A DNA stretch of 64,000 nt. It comes from Centropus unirufus (Eukaryota; Chordata; Aves; Cuculiformes; Centropidae). Within the stretch, counting starts at the first letter, position 1. Each line of letters opens with the position of its first letter. The translations under genes and the position numbers were made by a program. Shown one piece after another: positions 11,540-22,303 of the stretch. The stretch covers positions 966,688-1,030,687 of the forward strand of contig VYZI01000169.1 in NCBI GenBank assembly GCA_013397695.1. The letters run 5' to 3'. The notes beneath the pieces were generated by a model. It saw only the letters and a list, made by a program, of their open reading frames with translations, had not been told where the DNA came from and did no database searches.

Positions 11540-11655
11540 TTAACGACGACTTCGAAGGAAGAATATTAGCAGGACAATGCTGATGAGTGTGCAGAGCGTG
11601 AAAACGGTAGGGAGAACGATCTCTGTCAGCATTTCCAGGCGAGCGATCAGGGAGC
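11540..11655 (-). CDS. LCTL: LCTL exon 13, membrane anchor and stop
   Basis: Encodes SLIARLEMLTEIVLPTV, then a hydrophobic helix (FTLCTLISIVLLIFFL) and a short basic tail RSRR, stop TAA. Human has MVTEIVVPTVCSLCVLI at the same place. Acceptor CCAAATTGCAG. Confidence 0.94.
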
Positions 11656-14600
11656 CTGCAATTTGGGAGAGGAGCAACGTATAAGAAACTTCATCTGCTG
11701 GGGCATACTTAGATCTAACATTGGTAAGGGATTTTTGGAACATTTATGGCTCACTTTTGTTAAATACAGAGTTTGATACAAACAAGAAAGCAAACAACCA
11801 AAAATTCATAAGTCTGCAACAATTGGAGCAATTCCATGATCATTTTCATTCTTGGGTAAGTTTTGAAGATTTTTCAGTGCTCAAAGGGCTGCAAAAGTCG
11901 TTTTTGCTATGGATTAGCTTCAGGTCCTTGTCAGTATTCCACTGTTCCTTTGATTTTTATCACACACAGACACTGGTCCCCATGGGAAGAATAGAAAAGG
12001 CAACAGTTAAAGAGAAATCCTTGGGAAGCACTGTTGCCTTTTTTGCCTTTTTAGGATTGTTTTGCAGCTTTTAATGCTGCCTTAGGCTACTTCTTGGCCC
12101 TTTTTTCCCAATAGTTTTGTTTTTTGTAGAAATCAGACATTTTAGAGACTTTTGTCTACATTGTTGTTGTGGTTTCTCTGGGTTTGTTTTCTGTTTGAAA
12201 GAGCATTCAGCACTTTTATTACTTCAAGGGTAATGCTGGCATCCCTAGCCTTAATTCTAAATAGTAACTCTTACAGTTTGTGTATACCATTAACATCCAA
12301 GGCTGATCCATTCAACTGCAGGGATTTTAGGTGGAGGAAGCAAATAAAGACTTTTTTCTTTAGAGGCTTCTTCTAGTTGAAAGCTGTTGTGCTTTCCAGG
12401 AGAAGATCCCTTCCAAGACCCAATAACATTAGTAAGCACACAGAAATCTAAAATGGAAAGTTCCATAATATGCATAAAAAAACCAGAAAACACATAATTA
12501 CCTGTAGTAACGAGTTGGTGTGTGGTAGAGCAAGTGTCCATGGCTTCCTGATACCAGTTTTGGACCTGAGAAGGTTGACAGGCAACAGTTCTGTTAGACT
12601 CAAATACTGTCTTATTCACAACAGCTTCTTCTCTATCCCTGCACATTCTCCATTACAACTGACTTGAAAGTATGTCATTCTTCCAACCCACGATTTTCTC
12701 AAAGTTTCTTTGTATCTTCATGATTTTTTTAATTGCAAAATATTTTTATAGATAATTGTTAACAAAGTTTTATAAATCATATAATATATTCCATATAATT
12801 GTCCCCCAAGGTGGCATGGATGTGTCATTTTCTGCCTAGAAATCTTAACAGAGCACTGGTAGCTCATGATTCAGAATTTGTGATCGCATCATTAACCCTA
12901 ATTAGTGTTAGGGAAATGCTTTGGAAAGAGTAACTAAGTCTACTTTCCCTTTCTCTGGCCTGGAGAGCCACGTAGTTAACACATTCCCCATTTATAGACC
13001 CAGGGCGTCAAATTTCATGTACCTTATCCGCACAAATTTTTTCATGAGATTCAATGCAATAGTTACCCATATAGTGAAGAAAATTGAGAAAAGAATAAAA
13101 TCAGGCAGTGCCATCACCTCTCCTGGATTCGGGAACCCATTTGCACTGATAATCCTTTTATAATAGTCAGCGGATGCTTTTGGGTATCGTGGTTTATTCT
13201 TGTTTCTAAAATCAACATGATAAAGCCCAAATCTTTCAGAGAAGCCTTTGTTCCATTCAAATTTATCCAGCAGTGACCAGGCAGTGTAGCCTTTGACGTT
13301 AACACCGTCGTTTAGAGCTGTGAACAGAACACAGATTCTTCTGTTAAATTCCTTGCCTATGTTTTGTTATCTGTAAATTATGATTCTGTAGGTGTTTTGG
13401 TTTATAGGAGAAAGAGATGGGGGGAGAACAGATAACTGGCAAAATACAAAGGAATCCAGATTCTTTGAAAGCGTGATCTGTGGCTCAGAGGTATGGGAGC
13501 TCTGTAAGAAGGGTCGTTAGGTGCAGCCTATCTTAAAGTGGCAACTCATGATCTTTAGCAGTATTAAATCTCACATAGCTTATATTTATTAGCATATGCA
13601 CTTCTGGCTAGGTCTCATTTATTTATCGTAATTTATAATTTATTGTAATTTATTGGTCTGGTTTGCTGTTTGTTTTGATTGGTGAATATTTGTTTCTCCA
13701 TGATGTAACCTACAAGGGTGAAAACCAGTCAGAAGGTGAAAATGCTCCAAAAGCTCTTGCACTGCAAGGATGTTTTTATAAGTTACCTTTCAGCATTTCA
13801 TTAATATATCCTTTCAGATACTCTATCCGCCATTCATCACACAGCTGAGCACACTGTTCCTTCTCAGAAACGCCATTCTCTGTCACATAAATGAGAGGGT
13901 TCCCATACTGGGTCTGCAAAGAGGGAGAGGTTGAGACTGGTTCATGGAAACAAAATCACCCCATTGTGACAGAACATGAGATTCTTGGAAAATTGCTTTT
14001 AATGAATTTTACTGGCTTTACTTACAGACACCTTCAGTAAGAGGAATATCATACCAGGAGTCTGAGTTAACTACGGGTTTAATAAAACCCATAAAATTAA
14101 AATTACTTAAAATTACATAACATTTAAACTTAAAATTACATAAAATTAAAATTACTGAACTCTGTAGTTTTCTGAATTGAAATTAAGCTGTTTGGGTTTG
14201 GCTTTTTTGCTTTTTTTTTCCCAATGTGACAAGACGTAGGCAAAACTGTTAAATCTAAAATAACATGAGTGCAGCTCCTGCACATTCTGTGCGGAATCAG
14301 ACGTTTGGTTCACTTCCTTTTTTTTTAAGATTTACTCTGTAATCACCTTATCATAGAATCTCAGAGTGTTTTGGATTGGAAGGGACCTCAAAGCCCGGCC
14401 AGTTCCACCCCCCTGCCTTGGGCAGGGACAACTCCCACTGGATCAGGCTGCTCAAAGCCCCATCCAACCTGGCCTTGAGCACCTCCAGGGATGGGGCAGC
14501 CACCACTGCTCTGAGCAGCCTGGGCCACGGTCTCTCCACTCTCAGCATGAAGAATATTTCCATATGTCTCATCCAAATCTTCCTTCTTCCAATTTAAAGC

Positions 14601-17600
14601 CATTCCCTCTCATCCAATCCCTACGAGGTCTTGTAAAAAGCCTGTCCCAGATTTCTTGTAGACCCCTTTTAATGCTGGAAGGCTGTACCTTAATGAAGTT
14701 CAGTAATCTTCTGAATCCCCAAGGCACGGAGTATAACCAGTTGGGTCCTGGAGCTGGCCATTTTGGGTCCACCAGTTCAGCCAAATCAGGGTCAGTGTGG
14801 TAACTGGGTGGTTGAAGAAGGGGAAAGCTCTTCTGGAGAACGTAACGAGTGGTGAAGTGGCCTATTCCCAGGAAATCTGATGTGCCTTTGATGTAGGTTT
14901 TCTCTTGCACTGAGAAGGTTGGCAATCTTGAGGTCCCCAGGCCCTGCTGGGCACTCTTCTGACCTGTTGAAATAATGGTGAGGAGGACAGGAATTTGGTT
15001 TATTTACCTAACCAGCAATAAATACAGCTTTCCTCAGGTTAGTGTAGAGGACAGCTAGAGGCTGATTGCTTTTTCAAGATGAAATAATCTTTCATTTTTT
15101 GGGTTTGGAGAAGTTGGGTACAAAATGGAGTTGCCAGTGAATTTGAGTGGTGTTTTCTCCAAGGAGCACGGTAAATGTCAACAGAATGCTTGGAAACAAC
15201 ACAAGAAGAACAGGAGTGCTTTGCTGGTGGGTACACTGCCTGTCTTCATAGTGGAACGCTGTAGAAGTGCCAGCTATAGGCATGAAAAACTGCTGGTTCT
15301 TTGTCCTTGGGTGGAAAGCCCAGAAAAATATTTGACAGCTCCCTCTCATGATTAGGCTAGCAAAACAGGACTGCGACTGCCAAGCGAGATGGCTGCTTGC
15401 TTTCCAGTTTGGAGCACTCAGATGTGCAACTGTTGGGCTCAACTTACTGGATCCACTCTGTCCTGAGCTGTTCCAGAGCTGTGTGCAGCCCAGAGGCCTC
15501 ACCTGACTGGTGTCCTCATTCTTGACTAAGCTACACATTGGTCAGGGGCTGTTCCATTGTGATGTGCTGATTGAGTAATTAATTAATTTTATAATGTGTT
15601 ACTGGGGCTTACCTACATAATTCTTCATAATTTCTGGATAGTCTCCTCTGTAAATGGGGTTTGCAAACCATCCCAAGTGGAACTGAATGTATCTCTCGGC
15701 AGCGTCTCTGTCTGTTTGGCTGTGTGGATCGACAGGCTCACCCCAGCCACTAGTTAGGGAAATTCCAACCATACCTGGAAAGACAACATGACAGTTCTGC
15801 AGTTTATGCATCAGCTTTGAGCCCTTAGAGTAAATGGAAGCATAATTACAGACTGAATCCTCGTTACCTTGCTGCTCACTGCGCCAGGTGGTGTTGTAAG
15901 AGTGCCAGACCTTTGCATGAGTCTGTAAGTTAAATCATAGGCACATTTTATTCTGTAATGCCACAATAAGCTAATGAAGATCAAGAGCAGTTTGTGCACT
16001 AAGGTGTGTCTGAAAATGTGACATTTTTGTTTATATTGTAGAAGCTTACATTTCATACAAGATGTCAAAAAAAGCATTTAGGCAAGATTCCTTCCCTAAA
16101 TTCCAGGAGGTCCCCATGAAGGTAATTCACAGCTTTCAGTAGATCTACCCAGCATCTCCAGTCTCTGCAAGTCTTTGCTTAGTTTATTCAGGGAAGTGAA
16201 ATGTTTTCAAAAAAGCTACCCTTGCTGAAGGCATGGGCAAACTTCAAGTTCATTTCAACAGGTTAAGATTTTACTTACTGTTTCTAGACATTTTCAACCA
16301 GTTCAAAATACACTGTGAAAAAGCCAACTTATAAGGAAAATATTTTGATGTGCCAGTTGGAAATTACATCACTGCAAAACTACATTTCTGTGTTAAGAGC
16401 AGAATCAAAAAAACTTTGTGTGCTACATATTATTAATTTACACATAATTTAAAGCATGATTTTAGTCTTACTTTAATTATATGGTGTGCAGCTTTGTATG
16501 CTCCGCATCCACTGAGCTTCACTCCCGGTGCGTGTTCTCCTGTTTCATAACCCTTTTCAGCAACTGCCTACAAATACGTAAGAGTTCATTATTGAACAGC
16601 AGAGCTAATAAATTTGCTGGAGTGACTGCCCAGCTTGCTCCTCCTTGATGGATTGGGTGGAGGGCGACTTATATCTGCCTTCCCAATTTAAAAACTTCAC
16701 TAGAACTTCACCTCTTAAAACCCTGCCCTTGTGCAGAATCTGGCCTCAGATCCTGGGGCACAATGATTCGTGGCTGAAGTCTCTCCCTCTCCCCTCCTTC
16801 CTACATTGTCACTTCCCCAGAATTCTGGGAACAGAACTGTGTAACAGAAGGAAAGTGTTGATAACTTACCCAAGGATTACTAAAAGTAATCCAATGTTTT
16901 ACACGATCGCCAAACTTCTCAAAGCACAGGTTTGCATAATCATTGAAATAATTTATCATGCTTCTGTTTTGCCAGCCACCATACTTGTCTTGGAGAGCCT
17001 TTGTAAATAAGAATTTGGAGAATCAATAACATTTAAAATTCAGCTGTTATCAAAGAGTTTTATTCCTGTTTCAGTAGCTCAGACAGAGATATTTCAAAGC
17101 TTCAATGTATATAAACTACAATGTATATAGAATGAAAATAATTGCAGGTGCACTTAAGAGCGTGCAGGCATCTTTAAACATTTCTCTCAAGTACACATAG
17201 TCCTTAAACTTAGGTATAAATTTCCTGTTGGAAGCATTTCTAGTAGACATGTCATTAATGTAAATATAGCCAAACCTGTGGAAGATCCCAGTGGTAGAGG
17301 CTGACAATAGGGGTAATATTGTTTTCCAGTAGGCTGTTAATTGTGTCGTTGTAGAACTGTATTCCTTTCTCATTCAATTCATCTGCTGATGAAATGCATA
17401 GACAAGAAATTACCCGGGATGTTTTTCAAAGAACAGGAAGAATAGAAATCTTAATTTTAACCAAGGACTTATACAGTGCAGCGTAGTGGATGTGTAAGAG
17501 TTAAACTCTCCTGCAGACACGGAAACAGCAATCTCTTTAACAGCAGTGTTAGGGTCTGTGGTGTACTCAAAAGTGACATTACTTGCCTGATATTGCTGCT

Positions 17601-20466
17601 AAGGACATGGTGAAATTGGTCTGCTTACTTTTGATTCCAGTGGGCATAATCCGAGGCCACGAGATAGAGAATAGATAGTGATGAACCTTCAGCTCCTTCA
17701 GCAACTGAATGTCATCCTGTGGAAAGAAAACCTGATTAACATAAATTGAGTCTGAGTAGAATACTTGACATTATGCAGAAAACATACAGAAGTGTTGCAC
17801 AGAATAGGGTTTCTATCAGTTATTTCCTGCATTGGCTCTGAGATGGTGGCTCTTGTGTAGTTCCTTTTTAACCAACTTTTTCTTGACTCTCCAAAGCATC
17901 CCTGCGATGTTTTGAGTTAACAACTATGGAAACTGCATGTTTCCATAGACAGAGGACAGAACTGTCAGAGACTGATTTTTTTTTAATATATACTCAAACT
18001 GTTTGCCTTAAACCATTTGTTTTGTGGCTGTTTAGATTACAGGGATGAGGCAGTGTCTCTGGGTCTGACCTTATCTTGCAAGCAGCCTGGCTGTGCTCGC
18101 TGTACAGAGAGGTCCTGTATATAAACCTGTAAATCTTCACCTCAAACATGATTAACAGACTTATTTACTGTCTCATACCCAAGCTAGCACAAGAAATAAA
18201 TTATGTATACACGTTCTTTTTCTAAGAAATCATACATCTTTGATAGCAAATGAAATTAGAAATCGATGGCAGATGAGCCAATGCAAAGAGAATTCTGATG
18301 AAAGCAAAAGGAGAAAGAGTACTTTTATGTAGAGGACCATGTAACCAAGCACGTACAGACAAGTTTTAGGAAGTATCTCTAAATGCAGACACAAAATAGT
18401 GAGTAAAGGTTGAAATGCTGTCATTTGTGCCTGAATCCTCTCTAAAAAATAGGTCCTACCAGCATTCCATCCATCTCTTCTGATGCCCAGTGAGCCTCAG
18501 AGTTCCAGGCACTCTGTGGGTTTTTATTAAAGTGTTCTTACAAGCTTTGACTTGTTTGAGAGAGATCAAGTGAAATCTCACCTGCAATTCCCCATTTTGG
18601 GGTAGTAAGGCATAACTTGTTTCTTTCCTCTTCCTGCTGAGACCTCTGATTCTCCCTTGGGCTTCATGTATGTGGGAAAACCACAGAGGAATCTAATTTT
18701 TATCAAAAGAGTTGGAATTCCAATCATGTGACAGTGGTTAATCCCAGTTATTTGGGTTCCTCGTGCTGTGTATCTGTCTTTCCTCCAGGACAGTCATTCT
18801 AAAATCAGTTTTGATAGCTTAAGCTTAAAAATTTATTGCCAATAGAGCTGCCTTGATTATTAATTTGTTATCCATTTGAAAAAAATGGAAAACATTCAGA
18901 CTGAATTTTAAAGCATCTGATGGTTTTATTATTCTTAAATCCTTCAAATCTGCTCAAACACACACAAAAATATGTTAATTTTAGTCAAAGTCTGTGTGTG
19001 TTCATTGTTGATCCAACTAAGCATTTAGAATGTGACTTGGAACACAAAAATCCAGAAAAACTGAGGTGTATTTGGGGAACGCTGTGGTAGTGTTGATTCA
19101 GTGAGGTTACTTGGAAGGAAGGTTGTACTGATCTAATTGAAAACGCCATCTCTCCTGGCTTCCTAAGTGAAATGAGCCTATAAAGCAACTAAAGCATTGA
19201 ATTCTCGCTGTTATTTCCAAGGGGGTAACCAGTATCGTGAAATGGCTCCAGGATGTTTCTGGAGAATATTAACAATACCTTAACTTTGTGGTAGCCATCA
19301 CAGGCGGAGTCTCCTGTTTCATTTTTAAACACTTTGCCTTTCTTGTGAGTAAAAGCATCCCAGATACTGGGTCCTTTCCCCTCCTTGTCCCAGGCCCCTT
19401 CAGTCTGGTACGCAGAACTTCCAACGCCCCATAAAAAACCTAAAGGCAAAAAGAAGTGAGTTATGATTTAAACATTTTCCTGCAAAACTGATCTTCATAC
19501 TGAATTTTCCTATGAGAAAGCAGCTGATACAGCTCCATAGCTTGGTGTGGAATCCGTGTGAGTGTCTGCTGAGCAAGAGGCCAATGGTTTCTACGTGAAA
19601 CTTCATTGGGGCCTAAAAAGGGACTGTGCAAATGTACAGACTGAAGTTGTCCTCTTCTGACCCAATAAAAATGGAATTTAATTCTTTCATATACGATTTG
19701 ATATGAATTCCGTGTTACCGTTATTTTACTGTGATGTGGTGCACTGATAGTGTGGCAGAAATGACTTACTGTGAGACACAGAGCGAATTGGATAATACTA
19801 AATAGTCCAGTGGGAGGTGTCCCTGCCTGTTGCAGGGGGTTGGAATTGGATGGGCTTTGAGGTCCCTTCCAACCCAACCCCTTCCATGATTCTATGAACA
19901 GCTTGAAGCAACCCCAGCACAGTTCTTTTGCTCGCATTTATTGCTTAAGTTGGCTGCATAGCAAGGGGGAGTTTTTGGTTTATCATTAGTTGTAGGTAAC
20001 TTATTAAATAAGAAGAGTTCTCAGGGGTGGTTTGTTATATTGTGCATCTTGTTCGATCTCGGACAGGAAAGGGAAATCTGCATGTGAAATCTATTAGCAT
20101 TTACTCCAAGTTTACTGTTTCAAATGTCTGCACGAACTGCCGGGTTATGTGAATCCTTCTCTTTCCAGGGCTGGGTGCAGAAGGTTACATTAAGCATGCG
20201 TTCTGCAAGAGCCTGAATTGATGTTTCTGCCCTGGAAGGACAAGGAAAATCTTTTGATAGCTTTCTTGTGCGAGCAAACAGGTAGATCTAGAGCTTTATC
20301 CACCCCACAAACAACTGTAGCTCACAGTACCAGCTGGAAAAGTGCCGTAATAGAAAGAGCCTGGGTTATTCCTTGTCCACTGGAAGTCCTCAGCTGCATT
20401 CAGCTGTGTTGCCAGCACAAGCAGATACCATGTTTGCAAAAAAGTCTTCGTTGCTGTTAGTTTCAT
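11540..20466 (-). CDS. LCTL: Lactase-like protein (gamma-klotho), complete, 13 exons
   Basis: Klotho-family type I membrane protein with one glycoside hydrolase family 1 (GH1) domain. Mammalian LCTL/KLPH is reported to have an atypical active site and to act in eye tissues. Exons in transcript order: 20331-20466, 19279-19439, 17629-17716, 17276-17385, 16870-16998, 16472-16567, 15868-15922, 15613-15774, 14689-14963, 13787-13913, 13118-13317, 12502-12565, 11540-11655. They join into 572 residues (human 567). Residues 1-24 are a signal peptide, about 36-510 the GH1 barrel, 547-568 a membrane helix, then a RSRR tail. Landmarks: GVGSSAYQTEGAWD, HWDLP (161-165), TFSNPW (203-208, acid/base Glu missing), GWFANPIY, YVTENG (E416, nucleophile kept). 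N-glycosylation sequons include N85 and N176. All borders are GT..AG and the frame is intact. Confidence 0.96.
12502..12565 (-). CDS. LCTL: LCTL exon 12, juxtamembrane linker
   Basis: Encodes VQNWYQEAMDTCSTTHQLVT, counterpart of human VESWYLKALETCSINNQML. It links the barrel to the membrane anchor. Donor GTAATT. Confidence 0.92.
13118..13317 (-). CDS. LCTL: LCTL exon 11, end of GH1 barrel
   Basis: Encodes ALNDGVNVKGYTAWSLLDKF then EWNKGFSERFGLYHVDF, KPRYPKASADYYKRI and NGFPNPGE. W-S-L-L-D-x-F-E-W is the last GH1 sugar-binding block. Donor GTGATG. Confidence 0.95.
13787..13913 (-). CDS. LCTL: LCTL exon 10, nucleophile motif
   Basis: Encodes TQYGNPLIYVTENGVSE then LCDEWRIEYLKGYINEMLK. E416 of YVTENG is the GH1 nucleophile position and is retained. 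Acceptor TCTTTGCAG, donor GTAACT. Confidence 0.95.
14091..14155. repeat. AT-rich imperfect tandem repeat
   Basis: About five degenerate copies of a TAAAATTACATAA-like unit in LCTL intron 9. Simple-sequence expansion with no evident function. Confidence 0.6.
14352..14685 (-). mobile_element. CR1 retroposon abutting LCTL exon 9
   Basis: A 5'-truncated CR1 copy in LCTL intron 9, in the same orientation as LCTL. The plus strand shows the reverse complement: CATAGAATCTCAGAG, then GGAAGGGACCTCAAAG, the CCATCCAACCTGG block, CTTGTAAAAAGCC and finally TGCTGGAAGGCTG at 14673-14685. Homology stops three bases from the exon end. Confidence 0.93.
14689..14963 (-). CDS. LCTL: LCTL exon 9
   Basis: Largest exon, 275 bases. 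Encodes SRLPTFSVQEKTYIKGTSDF, LGIGHFTTRY and NWLYSVPWGFRRLLNFIK. The KGTSDFLGIGHFTTRY block is a GH1 core strand. Its donor is GTACAG; bases from +4 onward come from a CR1 insertion. Confidence 0.95.
15613..15774 (-). CDS. LCTL: LCTL exon 8
   Basis: Encodes MVGISLTSGWGEPVDPHSQT, then AAERYIQFHLGWFANPIY and GDYPEIMKNYV. GWFANPIY..GDYP is a GH1 signature. Acceptor ends TTCCAG, donor GTAAGC. Confidence 0.95.
15868..15922 (-). CDS. LCTL: LCTL exon 7
   Basis: A 55-base exon encoding THAKVWHSYNTTWRSEQQ, with a sequon at NTT. Donor GTAACG. Phase 1 out into GMVGIS of the next exon. Confidence 0.95.
16472..16567 (-). CDS. LCTL: LCTL exon 6
   Basis: Encodes AVAEKGYETGEHAPGVKLSG then CGAYKAAHHIIK, close to human GYETGHHAPGLKLRGCGLYKAAHHIIK as I recall it. 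Acceptor ATTTGTAG, donor GTAAGA. Confidence 0.95.
16870..16998 (-). CDS. LCTL: LCTL exon 5, degenerate acid/base site
   Basis: Encodes ALQDKYGGWQNRSMINYFND then YANLCFEKFGDRVKHWITFS and NPW. Active GH1 enzymes have T-x-N-E-P here. This protein reads T-F-S-N-P, so the catalytic acid/base Glu is missing. Confidence 0.95.
17276..17385 (-). CDS. LCTL: LCTL exon 4, HWDLP motif
   Basis: Encodes DELNEKGIQFYNDTINSLLE then NNITPIVSLYHWDLPQ. HWDLP is a GH1 substrate-site motif. The donor is GTTTGG, weaker than its neighbours. Confidence 0.94.
17629..17716 (-). CDS. LCTL: LCTL exon 3
   Basis: Encodes DDIQLLKELKVHHYLFSISW then PRIMPTGIK. The FSISWPR block is the GH1 strand-2 motif (FSxSWxR). Acceptor TTTCCACAG, donor GTAAGC. 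Confidence 0.95.
19279..19439 (-). CDS. LCTL: LCTL exon 2, start of GH1 barrel
   Basis: Encodes GFLWGVGSSAYQTEGAWD, the GH1 N-terminal signature (F.WG.ASSAYQ.EG), then GKGPSIWDAFTH and the sequon NET at residue 85. It ends YHKVK at donor GTATTG. Confidence 0.96.
19804..19896 (+). mobile_element. CR1 3' fragment in LCTL intron 1
   Basis: TCCAGTGGGAGGTGTCCCTG through CCTTCCATGATTCTATG. Antisense to LCTL. Confidence 0.92.
20331..20466 (-). CDS. LCTL: LCTL exon with start codon and signal peptide
   Basis: The ATG at 20464-20466 has G at -3. Residues 1-24 have a basic start (MKLTATK) and a hydrophobic core (WYLLVLAT), a signal peptide ending near QLNAA. Residues 37-43 (SFYYGTF) match the mature N-terminus of mammalian LCTL. 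An in-frame ATG 99 bases upstream would put 33 polar residues before the signal, so I prefer the later start. Donor GTACTG. Confidence 0.9.
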
Positions 20467-20496
20467 CACTGCAAAGTGTTCTCTGTGAGTTCCCAC

Positions 20497-20498
20497 CT
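20497..20498 (-). promoter_or_regulatory. LCTL: Possible splice acceptor in LCTL 5' leader
   Basis: On the minus strand, CTTCTGTTTTATCAG precedes GTGGGAACTC about 30 bases before the LCTL start codon. It looks like a 3' splice site. If used, the start-codon exon begins at 20496 and LCTL has an untranslated exon further upstream. No clear TATA box or CpG island is visible. Confidence 0.35.
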
Positions 20499-22303
20499 GA
20501 TAAAACAGAAGAGCGGTGTTAAGTGTTGCTGTGATCCGAAGGGAAAAGCTTATTTTCCCTTGCACTTTTCATGGCAGGCTGAAAGCAGGACTTGGGCTGA
20601 GTGGGAGATGCAGTTAAGCTTCTGGCAGGGAGGTGGAAATGGGAGAACACAGTGCAAAATGAGAACTACCAGCAGCACTCCCTGCTTGTTTGCCATGTTA
20701 CTTATCTTTATTATGCTCTAAAGTCTCTTTGTTGGTAGCTCTTTTGTTCTGGGTCTCAAACTGCCAGTAACAAACACCCTGCAAGCAGTGACTGGGAGTG
20801 TGAGCAAGAAACATAAGTGCTGCTGCTAGGGTCTTGCCAACTAAATATGTAGTGGAAACAAACCTCATGGAAGTAAAAAAGGAGAATTAATACTTGCAAT
20901 AGTTGTGGTTTTTAATAATTGCAGCTTTTATCTTGGTGATTGTCCTTTCTATCCAGTTCCTACATCAATTTAAACTACTATTAAGTATGCCCTAGTTTTT
21001 TTAACTGCTAAATCAGGTTAAATTATTAGTGAGATGACCAATTTAATCCAATTTAAATAAAGTTTCTTTATAGGCTTTAGAAGGGCTTTGTAGAACAGCA
21101 ATGTTTTCCAGAGATTTACACAGTTCCCAAAGGATCTTTTTTACATTTGTGAGCGTCTGTTGGTGAATTAGAAGATGGGGTTAGAAAGTGAGGAAAAGTA
21201 AAGCAAATATCTTATAAAAAATAAACATATTTTGCTTTGGAGCATTGGTTAAAAGGTAAATAGACCTGGAGCTTTGAAAAGCAAACGGGGGTTATGGGGT
21301 TGGACATGAACACGAAGCTGATCAGTTGAACTCCTTCTGTGAGAGAGAGCTTTTATCAGCCTTGAGGTACCAAGGGCAGGGAAATGAAGGGCTGAAACCA
21401 CCATGTCTTTGCCTGCCTGTGTGAATCCTGCCTTGCTGCAGCTTTTCTGCAATGTGCAAGAAAGGAGCTGCGTCTTACACAGCATCTCTTCAGCAGCCTG
21501 TCTTGCACGGCCCTGGGGCAAGTGACGGAATAGGGGTGGAAAAACACCTTTGGAAAGAGGTGATGCAGAGGGAGCCTCTTTGGCCTGATAAATGCATTGA
21601 AAGCAACGTCAGTACTTCAGGAATTGCTCAAGCACACAATATTTCCCAATGCAGTCGAAGAAGGAGCTGTTTTAATAGTGGCAAGAGGTTTATCAAGGTT
21701 AGACAGTAAAACATTCCAGAGTCTCTTGTTCTCTAGCAGCTACAGCACCTCTACCCTGACCACACATTGAGTGGTCTTAATTCCCCCCACTTTCCGGCTT
21801 ACCTGGTGTTCTTCTCAGTGGCTGCGTCCCAGCTGGGAGATTCCTCTGAACTGCCTGAAATTTACCAGGGCATTCAAAACGAATTGTACTTTCATGGAAT
21901 AATTGCACTGAATTAATCCAACTGTCACAAAAACTCGGGCGAAACATCGAGTGGAAAACAGCATTTTGTTCACTTAGAGCTGAAACAAAAAAGAACAATC
22001 CTTTTGTATTCACAGCCAGTGCAGCAGGAAAAGGTTTAGCTTAACCCTACGAATCTTTTGGCAATGAGGTATTTGCCTTTCTCAGCAAAATTAGCTTTGT
22101 GAGTGGTCTATACGTTCAGAGAGAATTGCTCTTGAACAGGGTGCGGTGTTTGTAGGTGTTTTTCTCTTGGTGCAGATGTCTGTATCCTGGGTGGTGGTTG
22201 GCGGGGAGATCTGACTGGGAGATTTTGTGAGGCCAAGGGTTTTGTTTTTGAATCCCAGAATAATTTTGAATGAGACATTGAAAATGCAGTCCTGAAAATT
22301 AGA
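20499..22303. other. LCTL upstream flank
   Basis: Unique sequence apart from the candidate exon at 21866-21979. No other gene or repeat recognised. Promoter elements for LCTL are expected here but none stands out. Confidence 0.5.
21866..21979 (-). other. Candidate exon upstream of LCTL
   Basis: The minus strand has a strong acceptor (TGTTCTTTTTTGTTTCAG), 114 open bases, and donor GTAAAT. The borders are phase-symmetric. The open frame includes NAVFHSMFRPSFCDSW, which I do not recognise. Joined to 20496 it would not enter the LCTL frame, so it would be untranslated leader, a lncRNA exon, or chance. Confidence 0.3.

Noticed and set aside
15092..15538. 148-codon open frame on the minus strand inside LCTL intron 8
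   Set aside because: The exons on both sides join in frame without it, and the product is unrecognised with low-complexity composition.
20467..20565. Upstream in-frame ATG that would lengthen LCTL by 33 residues
   Set aside because: It would place polar residues ahead of a good signal peptide, and the frame crosses a likely splice acceptor. The ATG at 20464-20466 fits better.
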